From: an uncultured Porphyromonadaceae bacterium
Lineage (GTDB): Bacteria; Bacteroidota; Bacteroidia; Bacteroidales; Muribaculaceae
Reading direction: 5' to 3'
Length of the DNA stretch: 42,903 bases
NCBI GenBank assembly: GCA_947073495.1
Contig: CAMTMX010000020.1
Span: forward strand, 1-42,903
In this document: positions 1 through 8,430 of the stretch, piece after piece
Layout: each line of letters opens with the position of its first letter
Numbering within the stretch: position 1 is the stretch's first letter
Position numbers and translations under genes: made by a program
The notes under the pieces: generated by a model
The model's input: only the letters and a program-made list of their open reading frames with translations
The model's database searches: none
Told to the model about the DNA's origin: nothing

Positions 1-36
1 GAAGCACCTTTTAAATATAAAGAGATTTGAAAAAGA

Positions 37-1302
37 TTATTCTTTATACTTTTTGAAGATGATGGCTGCGTTGTGTCCACCGAATCCGAAGGTGTTGGAA
101 AGCACGGCGTTGATGTCGCGTTTCTGAGCCTTGTTGAAGGTGAAGTTGAGGTCATAGTCCACCTCGGGGTCGTTGTCGCCTTCCACGTGGTTGATTGTGG
201 GGGGCACGATTCCGTCGGTTATGGCCTTCACGCTGAAAAGGGCCTCAAGCGCTCCGGCTGCTCCGAGGAGATGGCCGGTCATAGACTTGGTAGAGCTGAG
301 GTTGATTTTATAAGCGTGGTCGCCAAACACTTCTTTGATTGCTTTTGCCTCGCTGATGTCGCCTACAGGGGTTGATGTGCCGTGAAGGTTGATATAGTCA
401 ATGTCTTCAGGATTCATCTCGGCATCTTTGAGAGCGTTTTCCATCACGAGTCTTGCTCCGAGTCCCTGGGGATGAGTGGCTGTGATATGGTAGGCGTCGG
501 CGCTCATGCCTCCACCCGCCACTTCCGCGTAGATATGTGCTCCGCGAGCTTTAGCGTGCTCCAGTTCTTCAAGCACGAGAGCTGCGGCGCCTTCGCCGAT
601 TACAAAGCCGTCGCGGCTTCCGGAGAATGGGCGCGATGCGCTTTTCGGATCGTCGTTGCGTGTCGAGAGGGCCTTCATGGAGTTGAAGCCTCCAACGCCT
701 GCGGGATAGATTGCGGCTTCAGCACCGCCGGCAACAATGGCGTCGGCCATGCCGAGGCGCACGATGTTGAAGGCGTCGACGAGCGCGTTGTTGGAAGATG
801 CGCAGGCCGATACAGTGCCGAAGTTGGGGCCGCGGAACTCATGGTCGATGGAGATGTGTCCTGCGGCTATGTCGGCAATCATTTTAGGAATGAAGAAAGG
901 GTTGTATTTCGGACCCTGCTCCTCGCCGTGGAGGGCATAGTATCCGGCCTCTTCCTCAAAAGTGTGGAGGCCGCCGATTCCGGCAGCGAAAATCACTCCT
1001 ACGCGGTTTTTATCAACATTCTCGTTTTCAAGATTCGCGTCGTTGATGGCCTCGTCGGCAGCCACAAGGGCATACATGGCGTAGAGGTCGAGCTGGCGGG
1101 CTTTCTTGCGGTCGAAATGATCAGCCGGGTTGAAATCCTTCACCTCGCATGCGAATTGAGTCTTGAACTTCGACGCATCGAAATGCGTGATCGGCCCCGC
1201 TCCGCTTACACCGTTAACCGCATTTTCCCACGCGGTCTTGGCGTCATTGCCAATGGGAGTGAGCGCGCCGAGTCCGGTTACTACAACTCTTTTTAATTCC
1301 AT
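37..1302 (-). CDS. fabF: Beta-ketoacyl-ACP synthase II
   Basis: A 421-residue condensing enzyme that extends acyl-ACP with malonyl-ACP in type II fatty-acid synthesis. The thiolase-fold catalytic triad is visible: Cys167 in SACASS, His307 in LHGTSTPVGD and His344 in KSMTGHLLGAAG, with the glycine-rich FGFGGHNA near the C terminus. The N terminus (MELKRVVVTGLGALTPIG) and the length fit FabF, so the ATG at 1302 is sound. It lies 36 bp downstream of acpP on the same strand and is probably cotranscribed with it, the usual acpP-fabF order. FabB is the alternative, but this N terminus and the acpP linkage favour FabF. Confidence 0.97.
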   Translation of the reverse strand: MELKRVVVTGLGALTPIGNDAKTAWENAVNGVSGAGPITHFDASKFKTQFACEVKDFNPADHFDRKKARQLDLYAMYALVAADEAINDANLENENVDKNRVGVIFAAGIGGLHTFEEEAGYYALHGEEQGPKYNPFFIPKMIADIAAGHISIDHEFRGPNFGTVSACASSNNALVDAFNIVRLGMADAIVAGGAEAAIYPAGVGGFNSMKALSTRNDDPKSASRPFSGSRDGFVIGEGAAALVLEELEHAKARGAHIYAEVAGGGMSADAYHITATHPQGLGARLVMENALKDAEMNPEDIDYINLHGTSTPVGDISEAKAIKEVFGDHAYKINLSSTKSMTGHLLGAAGALEALFSVKAITDGIVPPTINHVEGDNDPEVDYDLNFTFNKAQKRDINAVLSNTFGFGGHNAAIIFKKYKE

Positions 1303-1338
1303 ATCGGGAAATTGGTGTGGGGTATTTGTTGGGATTGA

Positions 1339-1575
1339 TTATTTAGAGTGCTCCTCGATATATGTGATGGCGTCACCTACAGTGGTGATCTTTTCTGCGT
1401 CTTCGTCAGGAATTGTGATGCCGAATTCTTTCTCGAATTCCATGATGAGCTCTACAGTGTCGAGTGAATCTGCGCCGAGATCTTTGCTGAATTCAGCTGC
1501 TGGAGTAACTTCGTTCTCGTCAACTGTGAGTTTGTCAACGATGATAGCTTTTACTCTTGATGCAATATCTGCCAT
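1339..1575 (-). CDS. acpP: Acyl carrier protein
   Basis: A 78-residue acidic acyl carrier protein that shuttles growing acyl chains as phosphopantetheine thioesters. The attachment site is Ser37 in [15 protein letters not shown]. The frame is open upstream to 1650, but the extra 25 residues are not ACP-like, and the likely promoter (-7 at 1628-1635) lies inside that extension, so I place the start at 1575 (MADIASRV). It is followed by fabF in the same direction. The helices predicted around DLGADSLD and IPDEDAEKI match the four-helix ACP fold. Confidence 0.97.
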   Translation of the reverse strand: MADIASRVKAIIVDKLTVDENEVTPAAEFSKDLGADSLDTVELIMEFEKEFGITIPDEDAEKITTVGDAITYIEEHSK

Positions 1576-1627
1576 AATTTCTAAATTAATTTGTTGTGAA
1601 TATTGAATTTTGCGTAATTTCAGGCTG

Positions 1628-1659
1628 CAAAGTAAGCGAAAAAAATTCAATTGAGGAAA
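1628..1659 (-). promoter_or_regulatory. Promoter of acpP-fabF
   Basis: On the minus strand a TTACTTTG -7 box (plus-strand 1628-1635) is preceded 20 nt upstream by TTTC (1656-1659). Each box has one mismatch to the Bacteroidetes TAnnTTTG and TTTG boxes. The predicted transcript would begin near 1621, which supports the short acpP start. Confidence 0.5.
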
Positions 1660-1722
1660 TTTTTCAACAAAAATTGCACGGAAAAGTGAATTATGTGCAT
1701 AAAATTGAAGGAATTGTATAAA

Positions 1723-1748
1723 AAAACAGCGGCTATTGCCGCTGTTTT
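1723..1748 (-). terminator. Terminator after korAB
   Basis: A perfect 11-bp stem with a 4-nt loop (AAAACAGCGGC, loop, GCCGCTGTTTT) lies about 40 bp past the korB stop. On the minus strand it is followed by a run of T residues, so it should end the korA-korB transcript before acpP. Confidence 0.85.
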
Positions 1749-1787
1749 CATTATCAGTAGGTTTGTATCAGGTTACACGGATTTTGC

Positions 1788-2810
1788 TCACACAGTCCAT
1801 GTTTCCGCTGTCTTGAGGATCATGTCGCGGAGGTTGGTGAACCCTTTCTTTGCCTTCACTTCCTCAACCTGGGCAGCTACGTCGTGGTCGTATGTAGGAG
1901 CGTCGACATCGCGGATCACACCGAGAGCGAGAGGAAGCTCGTGTCCGTCCATAAGGGCGAGCTGACGGTGGAGGATATCGTCTACAGTGTGGGCGTCGTG
2001 CACGAGCACGTCGTCGATAGTGTAGCCGTCTTCACCAATAGTCACGGCTTTGAGTGAGAACCCGTCGCGCACAAGACCTTTCTGGTTGTCTTTGCCGAAG
2101 AGCATCTTTTCGCCCTGACGGAGAGTGATGGTGCGCTCTGCACGAACTTCTTTGTCGGAAAGCCATGTATGGATGCCATGGTTGAAGATCACACAGTTCT
2201 GGAGCACCTCAACAACGGCAGCGCCTTTGTGGCGTGCTGCTGCCACCATGATCTCGCGGGTGATGTCGAGAGTGATGTCGAACCCGCGGGCAAAGAATTT
2301 ACCTCGCGCACCGAATACAAGCTCAGCGGGGATAAAGGGATCCTCGGTTGTGCCGTAGGGTGATGACTTGGAAACGAAGCCACGGTCGGAAGTGGGTGAA
2401 TACTGACCCTTGGTCAGACCATAGATCTTATTGTTGAAGAGCAGTATGTTGATGTCGATGTTGCGGCGGAGTGCATGGATGAAGTGGTTGCCACCGATTG
2501 CAAGGCCGTCGCCGTCGCCTGAAATCTGCCATACCATGAGGTCCGGACGTGAAGTCTTGAGACCTGTTGCGATCGCTGCGGCACGACCATGGATGGTGTG
2601 CATGCCGTAGGTGTTCATATAATAGGGGAGGCGTGAAGAACATCCGATACCGGAGATTACGGCTGTGTCTTTGGGAGCCACTCCGATTTCCGCCATAGCC
2701 TTGTGGAGCACATTGAGGATGGCATGGTCTCCACATCCGGGGCACCAACGGGCTGTCTGTTCGTTTTTGAAATCGCCTGCCGCGAAAGTTTTTGTCATGT
2801 TGTCTTCCAT
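1788..2810 (-). CDS. korB: 2-oxoacid:ferredoxin oxidoreductase, beta subunit (KorB type)
   Basis: The thiamine-diphosphate subunit of a 2-oxoglutarate (2-oxoacid) ferredoxin oxidoreductase; it works with KorA to interconvert 2-oxoglutarate plus CoA with succinyl-CoA, CO2 and reduced ferredoxin. Visible features: WCPGCG (Cys23, Cys26), Cys57 in GIGCSSR and Cys206 in LQNCVIFNHG, the four cysteines expected to hold the [4Fe-4S] cluster. The TPP/Mg motif GDGD (98-101) continues to the NNKIYGLTKGQ stretch (126-136). It is 340 aa, normal for KorB. It starts 4 bp after korA. A second ATG at 2798 (MTKTFAAG) follows a GGAAG and may be the real start. Substrate assignment rests on family resemblance. 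Confidence 0.93.
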   Translation of the reverse strand: MEDNMTKTFAAGDFKNEQTARWCPGCGDHAILNVLHKAMAEIGVAPKDTAVISGIGCSSRLPYYMNTYGMHTIHGRAAAIATGLKTSRPDLMVWQISGDGDGLAIGGNHFIHALRRNIDINILLFNNKIYGLTKGQYSPTSDRGFVSKSSPYGTTEDPFIPAELVFGARGKFFARGFDITLDITREIMVAAARHKGAAVVEVLQNCVIFNHGIHTWLSDKEVRAERTITLRQGEKMLFGKDNQKGLVRDGFSLKAVTIGEDGYTIDDVLVHDAHTVDDILHRQLALMDGHELPLALGVIRDVDAPTYDHDVAAQVEEVKAKKGFTNLRDMILKTAETWTV

Positions 2811-2814
2811 AAGG

Positions 2815-4668
2815 TTATGCTTCAGCTATATGTTTTTTCACTCCTTCTACAATCTCTTTCACAAGGAACGGCTGTCCCTCGATCTTGTTTATGCGGAGAA
2901 TCTCCTTATTAGGCATGTGCTGCTGGAGATAGTCTGCAAACATTCCGGTGTTGAGCTCAGCCACAATAATGCGTTTGAACTTCTTGAGCTCGTCGATGGC
3001 ATTCTTGGGGAGCGGGTTGATATAGCGGAAATGAGCCAAAGCAACGGGTGTGCCTTCCTTGTTGAGCTCGGTGGCGGCTGTGAGGACGTGGCCGTAAGTG
3101 CCTCCCCATCCGACCAATACGGTGTCGGCGTTTTCGTCGCCCTGAAGCTTGAGCTCAGGTATGTCGTTGGCTATGCGTGCGATCTTTTCGCGGCGTACGT
3201 TTACCATACGCTCGTGGTTAGGACCATCGGTGGAGATTACGGAAGTCTTGAAGTCTTTTTCAAGACCGCCTACACGGTGCATTGCGCCTTCTGTGCCGGG
3301 GATAGCCCAATAGCGTGCGTATGTTTCGGCATCGCGGTCGAATGGCTTCCAACCCTTTTCAACTTGATCCGCCGATACGAAGTTGGGCTTGATCTCGGGA
3401 AAATCCTTCTCTTCAGGAATTCTGAAAGCAGAAGAACCGTTTGCTATGAATGCATCGGTCAGAAGGATCACCGGAGTCATGTGTTCGATGGCTATGCGCG
3501 CAGCCTCAAATGCCATTGTGAAGCAGTCTGTGGGGCTTGCGGCTGCCACCACACAGAGGGGGCTTTCGCCGTTTCTTCCATAAAGGGCCTGCATTAGGTC
3601 GGTCTGTTCGGTCTTGGTGGGAAGACCGGTTGACGGACCGCCACGCTGAACGTCGATCACAACAAGAGGAAGTTCTGCCATGACGGCAAGACCGATACCT
3701 TCGCTCTTAAGGGCAAGACCGGGGCCTGAAGTTGTTGTGACTGCAAGCTGGCCGCCGTAAGAAGCTCCGATGGCGGAGCAGACACCTGCGATTTCATCTT
3801 CCATCTGGCAAGCTTTCACGCCAAGGTCTTTGCGTTTTGCAAGCTCGTGGAGAATATCTGTGGCAGGGGTGATAGGATATGAGCCGAGGAACAGGGGACG
3901 GTGGCTCTTTTCAGAAGCCATGATAAGACCCCAGGCTGTGGCTGTATTGCCGTTGACGTCAGTGTATGTGCCGGGTACGGTAGCTTCTGTTTCAATGCGG
4001 TATGTGGGCATTGATGCATGGGTGTTGTGACCGTAATCCCAACCTGCGTGGATAACCTTCTCGTTTGCTTCATAGACGGCAGGTTTCTTTGCGAACTTGG
4101 CTTTGAGTTTTGCAAGAACCTTATCTACGGGACGGTCGAGGAGCCAGCAGAGAAGACCGAGCGCAAGCATATTCTTGCACTTCATCATGGCTTTCTGGTC
4201 CATGCCGGAATCAGCAAGAGCATGCTTGAGAAGAGTGGTCATAGGCACGAGCATGATCCTGTCTGGATTGATGCCGAGTTCCTTGATCGGATCTTCAGTC
4301 TGATAAAGCGCCTTTTTGAGGTTGGCGGCAGTGAAAGAATCACCGTCGCATATAATGATTCCGTCCGGTTTTAGATATTTCAGATTGGTTTTGAGGGCGG
4401 CGGGGTTCATTGCCACAAGCACATCGGCACTGTCGCCGGGGGTGTGTACGTTTCTACCTACGCTTACCTGATAGCCCGAAACTCCACTGAGGGAACCTTG
4501 CGGGGCACGGATTTCTGCCGGATAGTCAGGGAAGGTGGAAATAAGGTTTCCTTCGCCTGCCGAGACGTTGGAGAAGATGTTGCCGGCGAGCTGCATGCCG
4601 TCGCCGGAGTCGCCGGCGAAGCGGATTACTACCTTCTCAAGAGTCTGTACATTTGTAGACTGTAGCAT
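2815..4668 (-). CDS. korA: 2-oxoacid:ferredoxin oxidoreductase, fused gamma-alpha subunit (KorA type)
   Basis: A 617-residue partner of KorB. The N-terminal part (about 10-200) is the gamma domain (VVIRFAGDSGDGMQLAG, then STFPDYPAEIRAPQG). The C-terminal part (about 235-617) is the alpha domain, with GSYPITPATDILHELA, QMEDEIAG and TTTSGPGLALKSEGIG. Together with KorB this gives the alpha-beta-gamma arrangement typical of Bacteroides KorAB. No gene for a delta ferredoxin-type subunit lies beside it, so electrons presumably go to a separate ferredoxin. It is transcribed from a TAACTTTG promoter at 4725-4732 and followed 4 bp later by korB. Confidence 0.93.
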   Translation of the reverse strand: MLQSTNVQTLEKVVIRFAGDSGDGMQLAGNIFSNVSAGEGNLISTFPDYPAEIRAPQGSLSGVSGYQVSVGRNVHTPGDSADVLVAMNPAALKTNLKYLKPDGIIICDGDSFTAANLKKALYQTEDPIKELGINPDRIMLVPMTTLLKHALADSGMDQKAMMKCKNMLALGLLCWLLDRPVDKVLAKLKAKFAKKPAVYEANEKVIHAGWDYGHNTHASMPTYRIETEATVPGTYTDVNGNTATAWGLIMASEKSHRPLFLGSYPITPATDILHELAKRKDLGVKACQMEDEIAGVCSAIGASYGGQLAVTTTSGPGLALKSEGIGLAVMAELPLVVIDVQRGGPSTGLPTKTEQTDLMQALYGRNGESPLCVVAAASPTDCFTMAFEAARIAIEHMTPVILLTDAFIANGSSAFRIPEEKDFPEIKPNFVSADQVEKGWKPFDRDAETYARYWAIPGTEGAMHRVGGLEKDFKTSVISTDGPNHERMVNVRREKIARIANDIPELKLQGDENADTVLVGWGGTYGHVLTAATELNKEGTPVALAHFRYINPLPKNAIDELKKFKRIIVAELNTGMFADYLQQHMPNKEILRINKIEGQPFLVKEIVEGVKKHIAEA

Positions 4669-4724
4669 GTGTCTGGTTAGATTTGGGGTTAATCTCCACT
4701 GGCAATTTGTCAGTAAATATGTCG

Positions 4725-4732
4725 CAAAGTTA
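4725..4732 (-). promoter_or_regulatory. -7 promoter element of korA-korB
   Basis: TAACTTTG on the minus strand, an exact TAnnTTTG, 57 bp before the korA ATG. The -33 region is weak (TTCG about 16 nt further upstream). Confidence 0.6.
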
Positions 4733-4874
4733 AAAAACTTTTTTATTGCGAAAAAATTTAAATGGTAAAAAATGGTGGAAACCAGAAATTTTTTTGTATT
4801 TCACCAAAATAAGGATCCTTCTTCAGCATTTATTCATCATTTAAACTTTTTCTATGAGTTTTTTAAGAGTATGT

Positions 4875-6419
4875 TTAGAATGTCGAGCCGTAGTTGGAGC
4901 GGTCGAGTGAACGGTAGCCTATGGCTTCGGCTATGTGTCGGGAGAGTACGCTCTCGGAGTTGTCGAGATCGGCGATTGTCCTTGCCACTCTTAAGATGCG
5001 GTCGAATGCGCGTGCGCTCATATTGAGTTTGGTCATACGGTCTTTGAGCTTTGCAAGTCCTTCCTCATCGGGCCATGCGTATTTGTGCAGCAGGCGGGAA
5101 TTCATCTGTGCGTTGCAATAGATCCCTTTTTCTCCCTGGAAACGCAGCTGTTGGATCGATCTGGCGGCGATCACACGCTTTCGTATCTCCACACTGCTTT
5201 CTGCCGGAGTCTTGTTTGCCATGTCGTCGAAGCTGACAGGCTGTATCTCAACTTGTATGTCGATACGGTCAAGAAGGGGGCCCGATATACGGTTCATGTA
5301 TTTGTTGACTGCGCCGGGAGCACATGTGCATTGTTTTGTGGGGTGTCCGTAATATCCGCAGGGACATGGATTCATGGATGCCACAAGCATGAATGATGCC
5401 GGATAGTTTACGGTATATTTTGCTCTTGCCACAGTGATGACCCTGTCTTCAATAGGCTGGCGAAGCACTTCAAGCACTTGCCTTGGGAACTCTGGAAATT
5501 CATCGAGGAAAAGGACCCCGTTGTGGGCGAGGGATATCTCTCCTGGCATGGGATTCGTACCTCCTCCTACGAGAGCCACAGGCGACACGGTGTGATGGGG
5601 AGTGCGGAACGGGCGGCTTGTCATGAGCATTGATCCGCGGGAAAGCTTCCCCGCGACGGAATGTATCTTTGTGGTCTCAAGGGCTTCTCCAAGACTTAGA
5701 GGGGGTAGGATCGACGGGATACGTTTTGCCATCATGGATTTCCCGGCGCCGGGAGAACCGATCATCAAAAGATTATGTCCCCCGGCACAAGCCACCTCAA
5801 AAGCTCTTTTGACACTGTCTTGCCCTTTCACTTCAGAAAAATCGAAATCAAACGACGCAGCTCCCGCTGCAAATAATTCACGTGTGTTGATTTTAACGGG
5901 TTGAAGATCTGAAGTATCCGAGATGAGGGCGAGTGCTTCGCCAAGGGTCTTGACTCCGAATACTTCTATCTTGTTGACCACGGCAGCTTCCGTAACATTC
6001 TCTTCCGGTACAATCAGGCGTTTAAACCCGAGTTCGCGTGCTTTTACCGCCATAGGGAGTGCGCCTTTAACGGGGAGCACCGAACCGTCGAGCGACAGTT
6101 CCCCCATAATCATATAATCGGCAAGATGGTCGGGCGGGACAAGTCCGTGTGCAGACAACACACCAATCGCCATGGGGAGATCGAATGCCGCGCCTTCCTT
6201 TTTTATATCCGCCGGTGCGAGATTGATGGTTGTGCCTTTATGCGGAAATTTCACTCCGCTATGTGATATGGCAGACACGATACGCTGGTGGCTTTCTTTC
6301 ACGGCTGTGTCAGGGAGCCCTACTATCATGAACAATGAACCGGCGCCTCCGTCTGTCTCGATAGTCACAGGGAAGGCGTCGATGCCCTGTATTGAAGCGG
6401 AGTAAACTTTTGTCAGCAT
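4875..6419 (-). CDS. comM: YifB/ComM-family Mg-chelatase-like AAA ATPase
   Basis: A 514-residue ATPase of the ComM family. In naturally transforming bacteria ComM is a hexameric helicase that promotes branch migration of incoming DNA; its role in Bacteroidales is not established. Order of parts: N-terminal ChlI-like domain (about 20-165), AAA+ core with Walker A GSPGAGKS (221-228) and Walker B LFLDE (303-307), a four-cysteine knuckle (Cys352, 354, 364, 366 in NPCPCGYYG and QCTC) and a helical C-terminal Mg-chelatase domain ending near RSLDRSNYG. The length is normal for the family. It lies 54 bp beyond the upstream lipoprotein gene with no clear promoter between them, so the two may be cotranscribed. 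Confidence 0.93.
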   Translation of the reverse strand: MLTKVYSASIQGIDAFPVTIETDGGAGSLFMIVGLPDTAVKESHQRIVSAISHSGVKFPHKGTTINLAPADIKKEGAAFDLPMAIGVLSAHGLVPPDHLADYMIMGELSLDGSVLPVKGALPMAVKARELGFKRLIVPEENVTEAAVVNKIEVFGVKTLGEALALISDTSDLQPVKINTRELFAAGAASFDFDFSEVKGQDSVKRAFEVACAGGHNLLMIGSPGAGKSMMAKRIPSILPPLSLGEALETTKIHSVAGKLSRGSMLMTSRPFRTPHHTVSPVALVGGGTNPMPGEISLAHNGVLFLDEFPEFPRQVLEVLRQPIEDRVITVARAKYTVNYPASFMLVASMNPCPCGYYGHPTKQCTCAPGAVNKYMNRISGPLLDRIDIQVEIQPVSFDDMANKTPAESSVEIRKRVIAARSIQQLRFQGEKGIYCNAQMNSRLLHKYAWPDEEGLAKLKDRMTKLNMSARAFDRILRVARTIADLDNSESVLSRHIAEAIGYRSLDRSNYGSTF

Positions 6420-6473
6420 AGCGGAAGGTGTATGAGTTTTGGGTTTAGGGTCGAGAGTTTAGGGTTTAGGGGG

Positions 6474-7505
6474 CTATTCCCCCATAAGGGAGCGGAATTT
6501 TGAGAATGCTTCCTGAGTGTCAGATCCGCGGTAGTTTTGTTTCCCATCAGAATCGAAAACTATAAAATATGGCGCCCTGGGCACTAAAAGGGTCATAAGC
6601 CTGCTATCGGCGAGACCTGCCGGAGCCCATGCCCTCACTACGTTTTTAAGGGAGTCTGACCTTAACGGCGAACGCCATGCAATGGAATCCGCTTCCAGAC
6701 AGATGTCTGCTATCAAGCGTTTTGCAGAATCTGGATATTCCTTCGCCAACGATTTGATAGAGTCCATGTATTCCCTTCTTTCAGGAAGTCCTGAATGCCA
6801 GAAAAATAATAGAGTGGCTTTTGCGGAATCAGTGCGGAGGGTGTCAACTCCATGATGAAATGATCTGACAGCCATTGAATGTAGCCTTCCCGGCGTTTTT
6901 ACATAATTGTCGGGCTGGTCTGCGCGTCCTGCGAGGGAAGTCCATTTAGAGTTGCGTGCCTCGTCTGTCAACTTGAGCCACAGGCTTCTGAAAAGAGGTT
7001 CGTTGTCTCTCCGTGAGAATGAAGTCAGAAGCATGAGAGCGGAAATGGGCGAAGAAGGATTGTCTGTCACATATTTTGCAATCAAAGAATTTGTCTTTTC
7101 CGGATTTTGGAGGGCAAGTTCTTTTGCATTTTCCTTTCTCCATTTTCCCCATTGCTCGTCAAGCTCGTTTCCTGTGATATCCCATGAATAGGGGTCGGCT
7201 GATTCTCCGGATATTTTCAGTGTCTCTCCACGCTCTACATAAAAAGCAAGCGATTGCTTCCCGGAGCCGGTCAGGAAAACCAGAGAAGGATTGACAGTCT
7301 TCCCTTTCAACAAGAATTTCCCGTTTACCACAGGCGCGACGGTCTCGATCATCATGCCTCCCCGTTTGTCAGAGGCATAATAAGAGATTTTATAGTTTGT
7401 TGTCACGTCGGCGGGAAGATTGAATTCGATGGAGAATTCATTCTTTACGCATCCGGAGAGGATGAGAAGGGCTGATATAAAAATAATGCGTATAATCGAA
7501 ATCAT
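6474..7505 (-). CDS. DUF4369-type lipoprotein with a thioredoxin-like domain lacking CXXC
   Basis: A predicted envelope lipoprotein of 343 residues from the ATG at 7505 (a TTG two codons upstream extends the frame). A hydrophobic signal ends in LILSGC, giving lipidated Cys19. The N-terminal part (about 20-115) resembles DUF4369 (NGKFLLKG, YVERGETLKISG), common in Bacteroidetes thiol-disulfide proteins. The C-terminal part has a thioredoxin-like outline (ATLLFFWHSGLPERREYM, then a strand PYFIVFDSDGK). Where active relatives have a WCXXC, this protein reads FWHSGLPER (about 235-243) with no cysteine, so redox catalysis is unlikely. A binding or structural role is inference. It probably heads a unit with comM. 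Confidence 0.75.
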   Translation of the reverse strand: MISIIRIIFISALLILSGCVKNEFSIEFNLPADVTTNYKISYYASDKRGGMMIETVAPVVNGKFLLKGKTVNPSLVFLTGSGKQSLAFYVERGETLKISGESADPYSWDITGNELDEQWGKWRKENAKELALQNPEKTNSLIAKYVTDNPSSPISALMLLTSFSRRDNEPLFRSLWLKLTDEARNSKWTSLAGRADQPDNYVKTPGRLHSMAVRSFHHGVDTLRTDSAKATLLFFWHSGLPERREYMDSIKSLAKEYPDSAKRLIADICLEADSIAWRSPLRSDSLKNVVRAWAPAGLADSRLMTLLVPRAPYFIVFDSDGKQNYRGSDTQEAFSKFRSLMGE

Positions 7506-7508
7506 ACA

Positions 7509-7540
7509 CAAAAGTAGTATAATTATTTAATTTTCGCAAC
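7509..7540 (-). promoter_or_regulatory. Promoter immediately before the DUF4369 lipoprotein gene
   Basis: On the minus strand GTTG (plus 7537-7540), a 20-nt spacer and TACTTTTG (7509-7516). The -7 is exact and the -33 has one mismatch. The ATG at 7505-7503 would sit almost at the transcription start. Confidence 0.5.
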
Positions 7541-7571
7541 TGTTGCCAAAACAAAGGCAATCTTTATAAAA

Positions 7572-7605
7572 AAAGCCGCAGAATTGTGGAATTATTCTGC
7601 GACTT
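7572..7605 (-). terminator. Terminator of the short WYL gene
   Basis: Stem AAAGCCGCAGAAT / ATTCTGCGACTTT (13 bp, one mismatch) with an 8-nt loop, just past the WYL stop codon. The minus strand continues with a run of T residues. Confidence 0.8.
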
Positions 7606-7615
7606 TGGAGTGAGG

Positions 7616-8230
7616 TTACTCAGTTATTGAGAAATCTTTTGGACAAATGAAAGTGGCGTGGGTCAGTGCTATTGATTTTAGAGATTCGAGGCGGAAATTA
7701 TGAATATCACCGGTCTCGATATCTTTGCCGATCACGTGCCATTTGTCATCAGTGAATTTTATGCCGTAAGGGGCGTAAAAGAGAGATACTTTACCATTGT
7801 TCATAGGCTCGGAAAGAACAATGTTGAGCACATTATTATCTTGCATTGCCTGGATTACGTCGTAAAGACCACATTTGTCTTCAGGGAGTGAGTCGAGGAT
7901 GATCCTGTTTCCCAAAGCCTTCAGGTCGTTGTCGATATCAGAATATCCCAGGCGCTGTAGCATCCATATTTTCAAGCGGGTTGAGTTTTTTCCCTCTTCT
8001 TCGTGGATATAGTAACGGTGGTGGTCGCTTCGGTCACACTCGATTTTGATGCCGAAGAGGCTTTCGATCGCGTGACGGTGGTTGTGAAAAGTCCGAAGTG
8101 CGAGGGGAGACCTGTCTTCATTGACGGCAGACGAGAGCCATTTGTCTGCAATCTCTTCAAACTGCACCTTCTTTGCATGACGTACCGTGTCTATGAGCCA
8201 CACATATCTTCGGAATAGATCGCGTTTCAT
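7616..8230 (-). CDS. Short WYL-domain regulator
   Basis: A 204-residue protein with a helical N-terminal DNA-binding region (MKRDLFRRYVWLIDTVRH, about 1-75) followed by a WYL-type ligand-sensing domain (about 115-204). The hallmark tripeptide is altered to Trp164-His165-Val166, in APYGIKFTDDKWHVIGKD. It lacks the C-terminal WCX extension that the second WYL protein in this window (13507-14415) has; both share the start M-x-R-D-L-x-x-R-Y-V-W. The frame is open to 8302, but the promoter at 8289-8319 puts the transcript start near 8283, and homology starts at 8230. It is monocistronic between a promoter and a terminator. The ligand and targets are unknown. Confidence 0.8.
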   Translation of the reverse strand: MKRDLFRRYVWLIDTVRHAKKVQFEEIADKWLSSAVNEDRSPLALRTFHNHRHAIESLFGIKIECDRSDHHRYYIHEEEGKNSTRLKIWMLQRLGYSDIDNDLKALGNRIILDSLPEDKCGLYDVIQAMQDNNVLNIVLSEPMNNGKVSLFYAPYGIKFTDDKWHVIGKDIETGDIHNFRLESLKSIALTHATFICPKDFSITE

Positions 8231-8288
8231 CGATTTGTTTGTTCTGATTGGTGGTTCTGAATTAAGTTTATAACTGCTATCATGGTCG

Positions 8289-8319
8289 CAAATATAGTGC
8301 AAAAAATCAGAACAACAAA
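8289..8319 (-). promoter_or_regulatory. Promoter of the short WYL gene
   Basis: TTTG (plus 8316-8319), exactly 19 nt, then TATATTTG (8289-8296) on the minus strand. Both boxes match the Bacteroidetes consensus. This position decides the start codon at 8230. Confidence 0.8.
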
Positions 8320-8394
8320 GAGTTGCCCTGATTTTAACAATTAAATGCCCACAAACGCACTAAAAACGTTGATAAAACACTTTAGACGCGCTCG

Positions 8395-8408
8395 CCCTAT
8401 GCATAGGG
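8395..8408. repeat. 14-bp perfect palindrome
   Basis: CCCTATGCATAGGG lies between the manC stop and the short WYL promoter. No T-run follows on either strand, so it is a poor intrinsic terminator. It could be a protein-binding site, but nothing shows that directly. Confidence 0.5.
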
Positions 8409-8430
8409 AGATGAAAACATGATTAAAAGA

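Noticed and set aside
382..1296. Long open frame antisense to fabF (304 codons)
   Set aside because: It mirrors a well-conserved gene in the opposite strand, is Cys/Gly/Val-rich with no domain, and reflects codon bias.
1576..1650. N-terminal 25-residue extension of acyl carrier protein
   Set aside because: It is not ACP-like and overlaps the predicted promoter; the standard 78-residue start at 1575 is better.
4865..4878. 14-nt match (TAAGAGTATGTTTA) between the comM 3' end and the tip of family-A copy 1
   Set aside because: No second arm or central hairpin nearby; too short to call an element.
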